Shown here: in pieces, positions 1 through 10,020 of the stretch | How the letters are laid out: each line of letters opens with the position of its first letter | How positions within the stretch are numbered: the stretch's first letter is position 1 | Source: Cyclobacteriaceae bacterium | GTDB taxonomy: Bacteria; Bacteroidota; Bacteroidia; Cytophagales; Cyclobacteriaceae | Reading direction: 5' to 3' | DNA: 54,260 bases | Assembly: GCA_025350305.1 (NCBI GenBank) | Contig: JANXYC010000249.1 | Location: 1 to 54,260 of the forward strand | The notes under the pieces: model-generated | Databases searched by the model: none | What the model was told of the DNA's origin: nothing | The model's input: the letters and a program-made list of their open reading frames with translations, nothing else | Program-made: the position numbers and the translations under genes

Positions 1-1
1 C

Positions 2-241
2 ACCGAACAGACGGTTGTTTTAAAAGCTTTGTTAGGACATTTTGAGGGTAAAACTGAAAAACAAAAGAATCATTACAAAGAAGGAACATTAGCCTGGGCA
101 GCATGGGTTATTGCACGAATGGGTGGATGGAAAGGATATGCCAGCGAATCTAAACCCGGTAATAAAACCATGAGGATAGGATTGATGAAACTGGAAAGTA
201 TATCTCTTGGATGGAAATTGGCTCAAAGGATATGTGCATAG
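2..241 (+). CDS. IS4-type transposase, C-terminal part (cut by window edge)
   Basis: The reading frame is open from the first complete codon of the window, so this is the end of a longer gene, not a 70-residue protein. The segment LAWAAWVIARMGGWKGY, followed about 15 residues later by GLMKLESISLGWKLAQ, matches the usual C-terminus of IS4-family DDE transposases, where a tryptophan/glycine-rich ARLGGWKGY block and an FxxxxxGW block close the protein. The catalytic DDE residues lie outside the window, so intactness cannot be judged. No convincing terminal inverted repeat was found in the 170 bases downstream, before argH. Confidence 0.75.
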   Translation, partial: TEQTVVLKALLGHFEGKTEKQKNHYKEGTLAWAAWVIARMGGWKGYASESKPGNKTMRIGLMKLESISLGWKLAQRICA

Positions 242-410
242 GCAAGAGCCTTTAGGCTGGGGTTATTTGTGACAAGATAAAATGGCTTTAGCCAAATGAG
301 GTAGTTTTGCATGAGGTTCATTTTAACCGGACACTACTGGGTCTTAATTGTTTATCTATTCAATTTATATAATCCTGAGTCTGCAACCTGAAATTTGAAA
401 ATCAACTATT

Positions 411-1742
411 ATGAAACTCTGGCAAAAAGATAAGGACGCACTCAAAGAAGTAACTGAGTTTACTACTGGCAATGACCGGGCCCTCGATTTATACCTCGCC
501 CGGTTCGATGTACTGGGATCGCTCGCCCATATTGCAATGCTTGAATCGATCGGATTGTTAACACACGACGAGTTAACCGCTCTTTCAAAGGAATTGAAGT
601 GCATTTTTGCAGAGATTGAAAAAGGGAACTTCAAAATTGAAGAGGGGGTAGAAGATATTCATTCTCAAGTTGAATTGATGCTGACAAAAAAACTAGGAGA
701 GGCAGGAAAAAAAATTCACAGCGGCCGGTCCCGCAATGACCAGGTACTCGCAGATTGCAAACTTTTTTTTCGAAGTGAAATTAATTCACTGGTATCAGGA
801 ATAAAAAACCTTTTCGATTTATTGATTGAGAAAAGCGAAGAGCACAAGGGAACGCTTCTGCCTGGCTACACACATCTTCAATTGGCCATGCCGTCTTCGT
901 TCGGATTGTGGTTTGGAGCGTACGCCGAAAGTCTGGTCGATGATGTCATCACGTTACAAGCCGCTTATCGAATTGTCAATAAAAATCCCCTGGGTTCCGG
1001 TGCCGGTTACGGATCATCGCTTCCCCTTAACCGGGAATTAACCACTCAACTGCTTGGCTTCGATGACCTGAACTACAATGTGGTCTATGCACAGATGGGC
1101 CGCGGAAAAACCGAGCGTATTGTGGCCGCTGCCCTTGGGAACGTGGCCGCCACACTATCCAAGCTTGCCATGGACGCATGTCTTTATCTCAATCAGAATT
1201 TTGCTTTCATCTCTTTTCCGGATGAACTGACAACCGGCTCCAGTATCATGCCCCACAAAAAAAACCCGGATGTGTTTGAACTGGTGCGGGCGAAATGTAA
1301 TTCGCTGCAGTCATTGCCAAATGAAATCATGCTCCTGACCGCCAACCTGCCATCCGGATACCATCGCGACCTCCAATTATTGAAAGAGAAACTGTTTCCA
1401 GCATTCAAAACACTCGATGATTGTTTGAGAATGATTCATCGGATGCTTTCCAACATCCAGGTAAACAAGGACATTTTACAAGAAGAAAAGTATACCTATT
1501 TATTCAGCGTGGAAGAAGTGAACAAACTCGTGTTGCAAGGCGTGCCTTTCCGGGATGCCTATAAAAAAATCGGACGAGACATTGAACAAGGGAAATTTTC
1601 CCACTCAAAAGAGGTAAACCACACGCATCAAGGAAGTATCGGCAATCTCTGCAATGATCAGATTCAGCGAATGATGAATGAACAACTGGAGAATTTTAAT
1701 TTCAAGAATACAGAGCAGGCTTTAGCCAAACTTTTGAGTTAA
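411..1742 (+). CDS. argH: Argininosuccinate lyase
   Basis: Last step of arginine synthesis: argininosuccinate to arginine plus fumarate, in the cytoplasm as a homotetramer. The superfamily signature GSSIMPHKKNPD lies near residue 280, with the flexible loop serine in GSSIM. An N-terminal block (SGRSRNDQV) and the TLLPGYTHLQ block with its conserved histidine are also present. The 443 residues fit the family (about 430-470). The start is the ATG giving MKLWQK; many homologues start with KLW. No other arg gene is adjacent, so it appears to be transcribed alone or only with the following small genes. Confidence 0.96.
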   Translation: MKLWQKDKDALKEVTEFTTGNDRALDLYLARFDVLGSLAHIAMLESIGLLTHDELTALSKELKCIFAEIEKGNFKIEEGVEDIHSQVELMLTKKLGEAGKKIHSGRSRNDQVLADCKLFFRSEINSLVSGIKNLFDLLIEKSEEHKGTLLPGYTHLQLAMPSSFGLWFGAYAESLVDDVITLQAAYRIVNKNPLGSGAGYGSSLPLNRELTTQLLGFDDLNYNVVYAQMGRGKTERIVAAALGNVAATLSKLAMDACLYLNQNFAFISFPDELTTGSSIMPHKKNPDVFELVRAKCNSLQSLPNEIMLLTANLPSGYHRDLQLLKEKLFPAFKTLDDCLRMIHRMLSNIQVNKDILQEEKYTYLFSVEEVNKLVLQGVPFRDAYKKIGRDIEQGKFSHSKEVNHTHQGSIGNLCNDQIQRMMNEQLENFNFKNTEQALAKLLS

Positions 1743-1748
1743 TTTGCA

Positions 1749-1838
1749 ATGATGCGAAAAGATCAAACCGCAACAACGCTTAAGGCGCTATACGGCATCA
1801 CTGTAATTTTCAATGTAATAGGCAGGATTAACGATTAA
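1749..1838 (+). CDS. Possible 29-residue small ORF after argH
   Basis: An ATG-started frame begins 6 bases after the argH stop and encodes 29 residues (begins MMRKDQTATT, ends IGRIND). It has a short hydrophobic middle (ITVIFNVIG) that could be membrane-associated. It sits in the same-strand gap before the TPR lipoprotein. I recognise no family and see no clear ribosome-binding site. It may simply be chance coding in a leader. Confidence 0.15.
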   Translation: MMRKDQTATTLKALYGITVIFNVIGRIND

Positions 1839-1853
1839 ACAATATTGATTGCT

Positions 1854-2789
1854 GTGAAACCATCCATTCATCTTCTCATGCTTTTGTTCATGTTCTCCTG
1901 CGCAAAGCAAAAGGAACAAACCGCTACTGATTCTGATCAAACTTCAGCACCTTCACCTGAAGCAATCTCATTCTCCGGCAAGCCACTGTATTCAAAACCA
2001 GCCGAGCCGGCTGCGTTGAGAAAAAGCGACAGTACGATTGCCACACTCAAAAATAAAGGCGCACTAACGGAAGATGATTATGTCGAAGTTGGAAAACAAC
2101 TGGTAGCTACTGCACGCTACAAGCAAGCTGTTGGAAATTACACGGAAGGGTTGGCAAAATTTTCAAATTCATACAAACTCTTGCGGAATCGCGGGCACCG
2201 GTTTATAACCCTTCGGCAGCTTGAGAAAGCCATCACGGATCTTACGAAGGCCGAAGAATTAATACGAACTGAACCCGACGTAATGGAATACGGTCTCGAT
2301 GGAAAACCAACCGCTACAGTCCGGCACCAGATATGGTATCATATTGGCGTTTATCATTACCTCACTAAAAATTATGACAAATCGGCCGAAGCATTTGAAA
2401 AAGCCCTGACCATCGCAGGGGATCTGAAAAACGTGATGGGGGCAAGTGACTGGCTATATAATTCATACCAACGACTCGGTCAAAAGGAAAAAGCCGAAAC
2501 CCTCCTGAAGTCTATTAAGCCGGACGCGGATACTGATCGTGAGAACTCGTATTTCAGGCGAATCATGTTATACAAAGGTGTCATTACACCCGAAGAACTC
2601 ATTGACGTCAACATGCCACCGGAAAAGATGTCGGTACAAGAGGTGACCAAGGTATATGGACTTGCCAACACGTATGTTTATCGTGGACAAAAGAAAAAGG
2701 CAATAGAACTTTACAATATTATTTTGAAGTCGGATGCATGGCCTGGGTTTGCCTACGCTGCAGCTGAAAAGGATTTGATGGATAAATGA
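1854..2789 (+). CDS. TPR-repeat lipoprotein
   Basis: The GTG at 1854 gives a classical lipoprotein signal: basic KPS, a leucine/methionine-rich core, and a lipobox LLFMFSC with the cysteine near residue 16. A longer TTG start three codons upstream adds nothing useful. After a low-complexity linker rich in Thr, Ser and Pro, several helix-pair repeats follow (for example the YKQAVGNYTEGLAKF, LEKAITDLTKAEEL and YDKSAEAFEKALTIA blocks), typical of tetratricopeptide repeats. It is probably a membrane-anchored periplasmic scaffold. Its stop lies 4 bases before the M48 protease start, so the two are likely co-transcribed. Confidence 0.8.
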   Translation: MKPSIHLLMLLFMFSCAKQKEQTATDSDQTSAPSPEAISFSGKPLYSKPAEPAALRKSDSTIATLKNKGALTEDDYVEVGKQLVATARYKQAVGNYTEGLAKFSNSYKLLRNRGHRFITLRQLEKAITDLTKAEELIRTEPDVMEYGLDGKPTATVRHQIWYHIGVYHYLTKNYDKSAEAFEKALTIAGDLKNVMGASDWLYNSYQRLGQKEKAETLLKSIKPDADTDRENSYFRRIMLYKGVITPEELIDVNMPPEKMSVQEVTKVYGLANTYVYRGQKKKAIELYNIILKSDAWPGFAYAAAEKDLMDK

Positions 2790-2793
2790 GAAG

Positions 2794-4032
2794 ATGGAAC
2801 CAACGACTATTCTTTATATTATTCTGGCCATTTCTATCTTCAGCTATGTGTTTGAACAAGTACTGGACTATCTCAACCTCAAGGCCCAACGCAAAGATCT
2901 ACCCGAAGACATTGCCGCTTTTTATGATCGTGAGAAGTACTACAAGTCACTCAACTATCACAATGAACGGACAAAGTTTGGCTTCATAACAGCTGCTTTC
3001 AGTTTTAGCCTTTCACTGCTCATGCTTGTATTTGCGGGATTTGGCATGCTGGACACCTTTCTGCGGCATTATTTAAACAACGAAATCGCCCTTGCTCTGA
3101 CCTTCTTCGCAATACTTATTCTGGCTTCGGACATTCTTACGCTGCCATTCCAATGGTACTCCACATTTGTAATTGAAGAGAAGTTTGGATTCAATAAAAC
3201 AACCCTCAAAACTTTTATTGTTGACAAACTAAAAGGATACGCACTGGGCGCGCTCATTGGAGGTCTACTTGTTTCGGTATTAATTTATCTTATCCAACAA
3301 ATCGGGCCCGCCTTCTGGATTTGGTTTGGCGTGATGGCAGCAGCTTTTGTGCTGTTTATTAATATGTTTTACACCTCCCTCATTGTGCCGTTGTTCAACA
3401 CATTAACACCTCTCCCGGGAGGTGAATTAAAAACATCCATCGAGTCATTTGCTATTAAGATTAATTTCCCGCTGGACAACATCTTTGTGATGGATGGATC
3501 TAAACGCTCTGCTAAAGCAAACGCATTTTTTTCGGGCATCGGTAAGAAAAAGAAAATTGTTTTATACGATACACTTATTACTAATCACACCACGGAAGAG
3601 CTTGTTGCGGTACTTGCACATGAGGTCGGTCACTTTAAGAAGAAACATATTGTCTGGAGTTACCTGCTTTCAGTTATTCAAATCATTTTCACACTGTTTA
3701 TTTTGTCGCTGATGGTTTTCAATAAGGATCTTTCAATTGCACTCGGCGGTACACAGCAAGCCATTCACCTCAACCTGCTTGCATTTGGTATCTTATTCTC
3801 ACCCATCAGTGGCATTACCGGATTGCTGATGAGTCTTTACAGCCGTAAGAATGAATTTGAGGCAGACGCTTATGCACGTCAAATGTATAGTGGAAAAGCC
3901 CTGGCGGATGCCTTGAAGAAATTATCCGTTGATAGCCTCAGTAATTTATACCCTCATCCAGTGTATGTATTCTTCCATTATTCCCATCCACCACTTCTAA
4001 AAAGGTTAAAAGCAATACAATCGGTTCACTGA
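2794..4032 (+). CDS. M48-family membrane metallopeptidase (Ste24/CAAX protease type)
   Basis: Multi-pass membrane zinc protease. The HExxH zinc motif is AHEVGH, with His276, Glu277 and His280 counted from this start. The third ligand is the glutamate of NEFEAD near residue 354. Several long hydrophobic segments precede the motif and a hydrophobic hairpin follows it, as in Ste24-type peptidases; the C-terminal SHPPLLKRLKAI block is also typical. The length of 412 residues matches the Ste24 subgroup rather than the shorter HtpX. Eukaryotic relatives process prenylated proteins; in bacteria the role is usually membrane-protein quality control. It lies directly behind the TPR lipoprotein. Confidence 0.9.
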   Translation: MEPTTILYIILAISIFSYVFEQVLDYLNLKAQRKDLPEDIAAFYDREKYYKSLNYHNERTKFGFITAAFSFSLSLLMLVFAGFGMLDTFLRHYLNNEIALALTFFAILILASDILTLPFQWYSTFVIEEKFGFNKTTLKTFIVDKLKGYALGALIGGLLVSVLIYLIQQIGPAFWIWFGVMAAAFVLFINMFYTSLIVPLFNTLTPLPGGELKTSIESFAIKINFPLDNIFVMDGSKRSAKANAFFSGIGKKKKIVLYDTLITNHTTEELVAVLAHEVGHFKKKHIVWSYLLSVIQIIFTLFILSLMVFNKDLSIALGGTQQAIHLNLLAFGILFSPISGITGLLMSLYSRKNEFEADAYARQMYSGKALADALKKLSVDSLSNLYPHPVYVFFHYSHPPLLKRLKAIQSVH

Positions 4033-4130
4033 CGAAGCGTTTGGCTAACGTTCGTTAAGAATTCCACAAAAAAAATGAAAAATCTTTCGCATTATTTTGG
4101 TAATCGCTGGGTGATGGTTAACCTTTATAA

Positions 4131-5219
4131 ATGAATTCATCACCTTATGCGGTAATTATTGGAAGTGGCAGCTATTTGCCCACCCGGAAAATACCGAATA
4201 GCCACTTCCTGCATCACACGTTTTTTGACACTGAGGGAAAAAAGCTTGATAAATCCAACGAAGAAATAATTGCCAAATTTAAGGACATTACCGGAATTGA
4301 AGAAAGACGGTATGTTACGGATGACCTGGTCGCTTCGGACATCGGATTCTATGCTGCCGAACAGGCCCTTGAGTCATCGCACCTCGATAAAGAAACACTT
4401 GATTACATTATCGTAGCTCACAACTTCGGCGACATGCGGGAGGATAACCGCAGAAGTGATTGCCTTCCTTCACTTGCTTCCCGTGTGAAACAAAAACTTG
4501 AAATCAAAAATCCAAAGACCGTTGCTTACGATATTCCATTCGGTTGCGCGGGTTGGCTCCAGGGTGTCATCCAGGCGAACTACTATATAAAGTCAGGAGA
4601 AGCCCGGCGCATTCTCGTTATTGGCGCCGAAACACTCTCACGTCTCGCTGATCCGCATGACCGCGACAGCATGATTTATTCCGACGGAGCGGGGGCCATT
4701 ATTCTTGAATCACGTATCAGTGAGGAACCCGTAGGCATTCTCGCACATTATTCAGAAACGTTTGCCAACGGGCACGCCTTTACCATTTCCCTGAATAAGT
4801 CAAATGATTTGAAATATCCAGTGGATCATCTTTTTTTAAAAATGAACGGCCACAAATTGTATGAGTACGCATTGAAGCTTGTGCCCCAGGTCATCAAGAT
4901 AGCCATAGAAAAAGCCGGACTATTTTTATCCGACATTGACAAACTCCTTATCCACCAGGCCAATCATAAAATGGACGTTGCTATTTTTGACCGTCTCGCC
5001 GGACTTTTTGGAATGGATAAGTTACCCCAGGAGATTATGCCCATGACCATTTCGTGGCTGGGTAACAGTTCAGTGGCCACCGTGCCTACCTTGTACGATC
5101 TGATCATGAAAGGGCAGATAAAAAATCAAATCATCAAAAAGAATGATGTGTTGGCCTTCGCAGCGGTGGGTGCAGGACTCAACATAAATTCACTAATTTA
5201 CCGGGTACCGGCCGGGTAG
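4131..5219 (+). CDS. Beta-ketoacyl-ACP synthase III family protein
   Basis: Thiolase-fold condensing enzyme of the FabH type. The triad is visible: Cys139 in PFGCAGW, His275 in LIHQAN and Asn312 in GNSSVATVP. The GNSS block is also the ACP-loop hallmark. The 362 residues are longer than housekeeping FabH (about 320-335), with an insertion near the N-terminus (the FFDTEGKKLDKSNEE stretch). That suggests a specialised starter-unit enzyme, not the main FabH. No fatty-acid synthesis genes adjoin it, so the acyl substrate is unknown. Confidence 0.88.
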   Translation: MNSSPYAVIIGSGSYLPTRKIPNSHFLHHTFFDTEGKKLDKSNEEIIAKFKDITGIEERRYVTDDLVASDIGFYAAEQALESSHLDKETLDYIIVAHNFGDMREDNRRSDCLPSLASRVKQKLEIKNPKTVAYDIPFGCAGWLQGVIQANYYIKSGEARRILVIGAETLSRLADPHDRDSMIYSDGAGAIILESRISEEPVGILAHYSETFANGHAFTISLNKSNDLKYPVDHLFLKMNGHKLYEYALKLVPQVIKIAIEKAGLFLSDIDKLLIHQANHKMDVAIFDRLAGLFGMDKLPQEIMPMTISWLGNSSVATVPTLYDLIMKGQIKNQIIKKNDVLAFAAVGAGLNINSLIYRVPAG

Positions 5220-5308
5220 CCATTAGATTCGTTATGCCAGGCCGTCTGATTTGATTGTCATTTGAATAGGTGAACACCCCCTTGCCAACTTCCCGCAAAC
5301 CTACTTTA

Positions 5309-6475
5309 ATGGAACAAACCATGCGCTGGTTTGGGCCCGATGATCCTGTAAGCCTGCACGATATACGCCAGGCTGGCGCAGCAGGTGTAGTCACGGCCCT
5401 CCATCATATTCCCGTCGGCAATGTCTGGCCAATAGATGATATCCTGAAAAGAAAAAAGGAAGTGGAGGCAGCGGGCCTTCGCTGCACAGTGATTGAAAGC
5501 CTGCCGGTACATGAGGCTATCAAGAAACAGTCGGATGGATATAAAGAGTATATTGAAAATTATAAGACCAGTCTTAGCAACCTCGCATCGTGCGGACTGA
5601 AGGTAGTCACCTACAATTTCATGCCCTTGCTGGACTGGATGCGGACGGATCCATCCTTCACACTGGAAGACGGCAGCAAAGCACTACGCTTTGAAAAAGC
5701 GGCTTTCATAGCATTCGATCTATTTTTATTAAAGCGCCCGAATGCAGAAAATGATTATTCCAAAGAGGAAATTACAAAAGCAGAAAGGCGATTTAAAACG
5801 ATGACCCAACCCGAAAAGGAAACGCTTTACAACAATGCCCTTCGGGGCCTGCCGGGCAGTGAGGAACGATTTACAGAAGCACAGATGCTGGCAAGCTTAA
5901 AGTCATACGATCAAATCGATGCGAACAGACTCAAGCAACATCTCTTTCATTTTCTCCAACAGATAGTGCCGACTGCCGAACAGGCCGGAATAAAGCTTGC
6001 CATCCACCCTGATGATCCACCCTTTTCAATTCTTGGATTGCCCCGCGTGGTCAGCACCGAACAAGATGCCCGGGAAATTCTTGATGCGGTACCTTCACCT
6101 GCCAATGGACTTTGCTTTTGCACAGGATCCTACGGCGTCAGGCCCGACAATGATCTCGCAGGTATGTTGAAGCGATTGGGTGATCACATTCACTTCCTTC
6201 ACCTCCGCAATACCCGACGTGATCAGGAGGGCAATTTTTTTGAGGCTGATCATTTGGATGGTGACACTGACATGGCTAGCGTAGTAAAAGAAATCGTTAT
6301 GCTTATGAAGCGCACCGGCGTGTCCATTCCGATGCGCCCTGATCATGGTCATCAGATGTTGGATGATCTAAGAAAAAATACGCAACCAGGCTATTCCGCG
6401 ATTGGCCGTCTTAAAGGCTTGGCTGAGTTACGGGGTTTGGAGATGGGTATTGCGCGGTTCTTGAAATCGGACTAA
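5309..6475 (+). CDS. uxuA: Mannonate dehydratase
   Basis: Converts D-mannonate to 2-keto-3-deoxy-gluconate in glucuronate breakdown; metal-dependent TIM-barrel enzyme. The ATG at 5309 gives [16 protein letters not shown], the usual family N-terminus; a GTG 13 codons upstream is less likely. The motifs [32 protein letters not shown] and RPDHGH supply the conserved cysteine, histidine and aspartate residues of the active site. The resulting 388 residues fit the family (about 390). No uxaC, uxuB or kdgK lies nearby, so the rest of the pathway must be elsewhere. Confidence 0.95.
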   Translation: MEQTMRWFGPDDPVSLHDIRQAGAAGVVTALHHIPVGNVWPIDDILKRKKEVEAAGLRCTVIESLPVHEAIKKQSDGYKEYIENYKTSLSNLASCGLKVVTYNFMPLLDWMRTDPSFTLEDGSKALRFEKAAFIAFDLFLLKRPNAENDYSKEEITKAERRFKTMTQPEKETLYNNALRGLPGSEERFTEAQMLASLKSYDQIDANRLKQHLFHFLQQIVPTAEQAGIKLAIHPDDPPFSILGLPRVVSTEQDAREILDAVPSPANGLCFCTGSYGVRPDNDLAGMLKRLGDHIHFLHLRNTRRDQEGNFFEADHLDGDTDMASVVKEIVMLMKRTGVSIPMRPDHGHQMLDDLRKNTQPGYSAIGRLKGLAELRGLEMGIARFLKSD

Positions 6476-6481
6476 CCATGC

Positions 6482-6506
6482 TGGTCGCGATCAAAGATCC
6501 CGACCA
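6482..6506 (+). terminator. Hairpin downstream of uxuA
   Basis: An 11-base arm (TGGTCGCGATC) pairs with GATCCCGACCA across an AAA loop with one mismatch. It starts 7 bases after the uxuA stop. There is no T-run, so it is a stabilising 3' hairpin or weak terminator at best. Confidence 0.35.
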
Positions 6507-6669
6507 ACCACGGAGAAAAGACACCAAGAAAGGCACAGGGCGCTATTTTTTAGTAAGCAAAATTCTCAGCCATTCAAATAAATCTTTGACAGGTCACCCG
6601 ATAAATTCCTTTTATCCACTACCTTAAATCCTAATACCAAAATTCCAAAACCCTTAACCTCATTAAGCC

Positions 6670-8310
6670 TTGAAAAGAAGAGATTTTGTTCAAATTGCTG
6701 GTTTAGGGCTTGGAGGCATGATGCTTCCACTGGATATGCTGGGAAACCCTGTACCGGCCGAAGCACTTCTGGACTCACCGCTTACCACAGTGCAAAAAAA
6801 ACAATTCGCAGATGCGGCCCTTAACACCGCCCGAACCAACGGTGCCACTTATGCGGATGTCCGGATTGGCCGGTATCTAAATCAATTTATCACGACGCGC
6901 GAAAACAGGGTTCAAAATATTGTCAGCACAGAATCATTTGGCGTAGGTGTTCGCGTGATTGCCAAAGGAACATGGGGCTTTGCTTCCACCAATGATGTCT
7001 CGACGGATGGCATAAAGAAAGCCACTGAGCGTGCAATTGCTATTGCCAAAGCGAACTCAAAATTTCAAACAGAACCTGTAAGACTTGCGCCGGTACCGGG
7101 CTATGGGGAAGTCAGTTGGAAGACACCCATCCAAAAAAATTCTTTTGAAGTTCCCGTATCTGAAAAAGTAGAACTCCTGCTGGGCGCCAACTCAGGTGCA
7201 TTGAAGAATGGCGCCAATTTTGCCAGTTCCAATCTGTTCCAGGTAAATGAGCAAAAATATTTTGCATCAACGGATGGCTCTTACATCGATCAAGATGTTC
7301 ATCGCATCTGGCCCACGTTTACTGTATCAGTTATCGACAGGGCTTCGGGTAAATTCAAAACACGTGATGCCATGAGTGCTCCGATGGGCATGGGCTATGA
7401 ATATATGATACCCAAAAATGAAGACAAGCTACCAGGACCCCGTGGAATGTTTTTATACCGCAACAGTTATGACATTATCGAGGATGCGACCATCGCTGCC
7501 AAGCAGGCAAAAGAAATCATTTCAGCCAAATCTGTGGAGCCAGGCAAATATGATCTCGTGCTCGAACCCAATCACCTTGGCCTTACGATCCATGAGTCCG
7601 TTGGTCATCCCCTTGAACTTGATCGCATACTCGGCTATGAAGCGAATTATGCCGGAACCAGTTTCGCAAGTTTGGAAAAACTAAAGTCGGGCACGTTCAA
7701 TTATGGAAGCAAGCAGGTAAACATCATTGCCGACAAGACTCAGGTTGGCTCATTGGGGGCAGTTGGCTATGATGATGAAGGAGTGAAATGCAAGCAGTGG
7801 GATTTAATCAAGGATGGTATCCTCGTGAACTTCGAAGCGATCCGCGACCAGGTACATATTCTTGGTCAAAACGAATCACACGGCTGCTGCTATGCACAGA
7901 GTTGGAATGATGTCCAGTTTCAACGCATGCCCAATGTCTCCCTGGCACCGGGAAAAGAACCGTACAGCAGTGCGCAGATGATCAAGGATGTGGAGAAAGG
8001 AATTTACATTGCCGGCCGTGGTTCGTATTCCATAGACCAACAACGGTATAACTTTCAATTCGGCGGTACAACGTTTTACGAAATCAAGAATGGAGAAGTC
8101 GTGGGAATGCTCAATGATGTAGCCTATCAGTCGAACACGCAGGAATTTTGGAACAGTTGCGTAAAAGTGTGTGATGAAAAAGATTACCGTATGTTCGGTT
8201 CATTCTTCGACGGCAAGGGACAACCATCACAAGTAAGTGCGGTTTCACACGGAAGCTCAACTGCACGATTCAACGCAGTAAACGTAATTAATACGGGAAG
8301 AACCATTTAA
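6670..8310 (+). CDS. tldD: TldD-family zinc protease with Tat signal (copy 1)
   Basis: Homologue of TldD, the metal-bearing half of the TldD/TldE heterodimer, which in Enterobacteria trims unfolded or leader peptides. The zinc motif HExxxH is HESVGH, His308 to His313, inside the invariant TIHESVGHP block. A conserved cysteine follows in VKVCDEKDY. The start is TTG at 6670, supported by alignment with copy 2, which has ATG at the same codon. The N-terminus KRRDFVQIAGLGLGGMM is a twin-arginine signal, unlike cytosolic E. coli TldD. It is first in a five-gene tldD-tldD-tldE-tldD-tldE array, 33 bases before copy 2. Confidence 0.92.
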   Translation: MKRRDFVQIAGLGLGGMMLPLDMLGNPVPAEALLDSPLTTVQKKQFADAALNTARTNGATYADVRIGRYLNQFITTRENRVQNIVSTESFGVGVRVIAKGTWGFASTNDVSTDGIKKATERAIAIAKANSKFQTEPVRLAPVPGYGEVSWKTPIQKNSFEVPVSEKVELLLGANSGALKNGANFASSNLFQVNEQKYFASTDGSYIDQDVHRIWPTFTVSVIDRASGKFKTRDAMSAPMGMGYEYMIPKNEDKLPGPRGMFLYRNSYDIIEDATIAAKQAKEIISAKSVEPGKYDLVLEPNHLGLTIHESVGHPLELDRILGYEANYAGTSFASLEKLKSGTFNYGSKQVNIIADKTQVGSLGAVGYDDEGVKCKQWDLIKDGILVNFEAIRDQVHILGQNESHGCCYAQSWNDVQFQRMPNVSLAPGKEPYSSAQMIKDVEKGIYIAGRGSYSIDQQRYNFQFGGTTFYEIKNGEVVGMLNDVAYQSNTQEFWNSCVKVCDEKDYRMFGSFFDGKGQPSQVSAVSHGSSTARFNAVNVINTGRTI

Positions 8311-8343
8311 CATAGAAGAACCACTTAACTAGTCTATTTACAT

Positions 8344-9984
8344 ATGAAAAGAAGAGATTTTATTCAACTGGCCGGGATGGGTGCTGGCGCAATGATGCTT
8401 CCTCTCCCCGGGTTGTCCCACGAAGTGGATCCCTTGCACCTGCTTGATCCAATGATGGATGTCGCGCAAAAGAAGACGCTGGCAGATGTTGCATTGAACA
8501 CTACCAAATCACTCGGCGCCACCTACACGGATGTCAGAATCGGCAGGTACCTGAACCAGTTTGTTACAACACGTGAGAAGAAGGTACAGAATATTGTAAG
8601 CACAGAATCCTTTGGGGTCGGGATTCGTGTGATTGCCAATGGCACCTGGGGATTTGCTGCAAGCAACAATGTAACGCCGGATGGTATGAAGAAAACAGCC
8701 GAACGTGCCGTTGCTATCGCCAAAGCGAATTCGAAATTCCAAAAGGAACCAGTCAAGCTGGCGGCTACTCCTTCGTATGGACAGGTCAGTTGGAGAACAC
8801 CCATCAAGAAAAATGGATTTGAGGTGCCGGTAAAGGAAAAAGTTGACTTACTCCTGGCAGCCAATGCCAAAGCTATGGAGAAAGGTGCGAGCTTTGTTAA
8901 TAGTATTATGTTCCTGGTGAACGAACAGAAATATTTTGCCTCTTCGGAAGGCTCTTACATTGACCAGGATATCTATCGTATACTTCCAAGTTTCACCGTT
9001 ACTATGATCGACCGGGCGTCGGGCCAGTTTAAAAACCGCCAGGCGTTCAGTGCACCCGTGGGAATGGGCTATGAGTATCTGGATGGAAAGGCCGAAGATA
9101 AAATCCAGGCCCCTGGAGGAATAACGCTCTATAACAAATCCTATGATATTGTTGAAGACGCTTCAATGGCGGCCGATCAAGTCAAACAAATGATCGCTGC
9201 CAAATCCGTTGAGCCTGGAAAATATGATCTCGTACTCGAACCGTCTCACTTATGGCTTACGATACATGAATCGGTTGGTCATCCTACTGAACTGGACCGC
9301 GTATTAGGATACGAAGCTAATTATGCCGGTACGAGCTTCCTGACACTTGATAAGTGGCAGTCCAAAAAATTCAATTTCGGAAGTAAGAACGTCAACATTG
9401 TTGCCGACAAGTTACAGGTTGGCTCTCTTGGTGCCGTGGGTTACGATGATGAAGGTGTGAAGTGTAAGTCGTGGGATATTATAAAAGATGGCATCCTGGT
9501 GAATTACCAAGCCATACGAGACCAGGTAAATATCATCGGACAAAAAGAATCACATGGCTGCTGCTACTCGCAAAGCTGGGCGGATGTGCAGTTTCAGCGC
9601 ATGGCAAATATTTCCTTGCAGGCCGGTAAGGAACAGGTGACTCCGGAGCAAATGGTCGCTGGCGTGGAAAAAGGAATCTATATTGTAAAAGATGGTTCTT
9701 TCTCGATCGACCAACAACGTTATAACTTCCAGTTTGGTGGTGTGCTCTTCTTCGAAATCAAAAATGGCAAGATTGAAGGTATGCTAAAAGATGTTGCCTA
9801 CCAATCCAACACCCAGGAATTCTGGAATTCATGCGCGCAGATATGTGATGAACGTGATTACCGGTTGGGTGGTGCTTTTAATGATGGTAAAGGTCAGCCG
9901 GGTCAGTCCAATGCTGTCTCACATGGGTCGGCAACCGCGCGATTCAACGGCGTGAATGTGATCAATACAGGAAGAACTCTATAG
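8344..9984 (+). CDS. tldD: TldD-family zinc protease with Tat signal (copy 2)
   Basis: Same length (546 residues) and collinear with copy 1 over its whole length, with clear high identity by eye. The zinc motif HESVGH begins at His308, and the downstream cysteine is in AQICDERDY. The N-terminus KRRDFIQLAGMGAGAMMLP again is a twin-arginine signal followed by a small-residue cleavage region. It uses an ATG start. It stands 36 bases before the first tldE and could form the exported TldD/TldE pair with it. Whether copy 1 and copy 2 share one TldE partner cannot be told from sequence. Confidence 0.92.
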   Translation: MKRRDFIQLAGMGAGAMMLPLPGLSHEVDPLHLLDPMMDVAQKKTLADVALNTTKSLGATYTDVRIGRYLNQFVTTREKKVQNIVSTESFGVGIRVIANGTWGFAASNNVTPDGMKKTAERAVAIAKANSKFQKEPVKLAATPSYGQVSWRTPIKKNGFEVPVKEKVDLLLAANAKAMEKGASFVNSIMFLVNEQKYFASSEGSYIDQDIYRILPSFTVTMIDRASGQFKNRQAFSAPVGMGYEYLDGKAEDKIQAPGGITLYNKSYDIVEDASMAADQVKQMIAAKSVEPGKYDLVLEPSHLWLTIHESVGHPTELDRVLGYEANYAGTSFLTLDKWQSKKFNFGSKNVNIVADKLQVGSLGAVGYDDEGVKCKSWDIIKDGILVNYQAIRDQVNIIGQKESHGCCYSQSWADVQFQRMANISLQAGKEQVTPEQMVAGVEKGIYIVKDGSFSIDQQRYNFQFGGVLFFEIKNGKIEGMLKDVAYQSNTQEFWNSCAQICDERDYRLGGAFNDGKGQPGQSNAVSHGSATARFNGVNVINTGRTL

Positions 9985-10020
9985 GATCGAATAAATCGCA
10001 AATCTAAAATAGCAATCAAT

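Noticed and set aside
242..410. Right terminal repeat of the IS4-type element
   Set aside because: No sequence here matches the MITE ends or forms a convincing inverted end, and the left end is outside the window.
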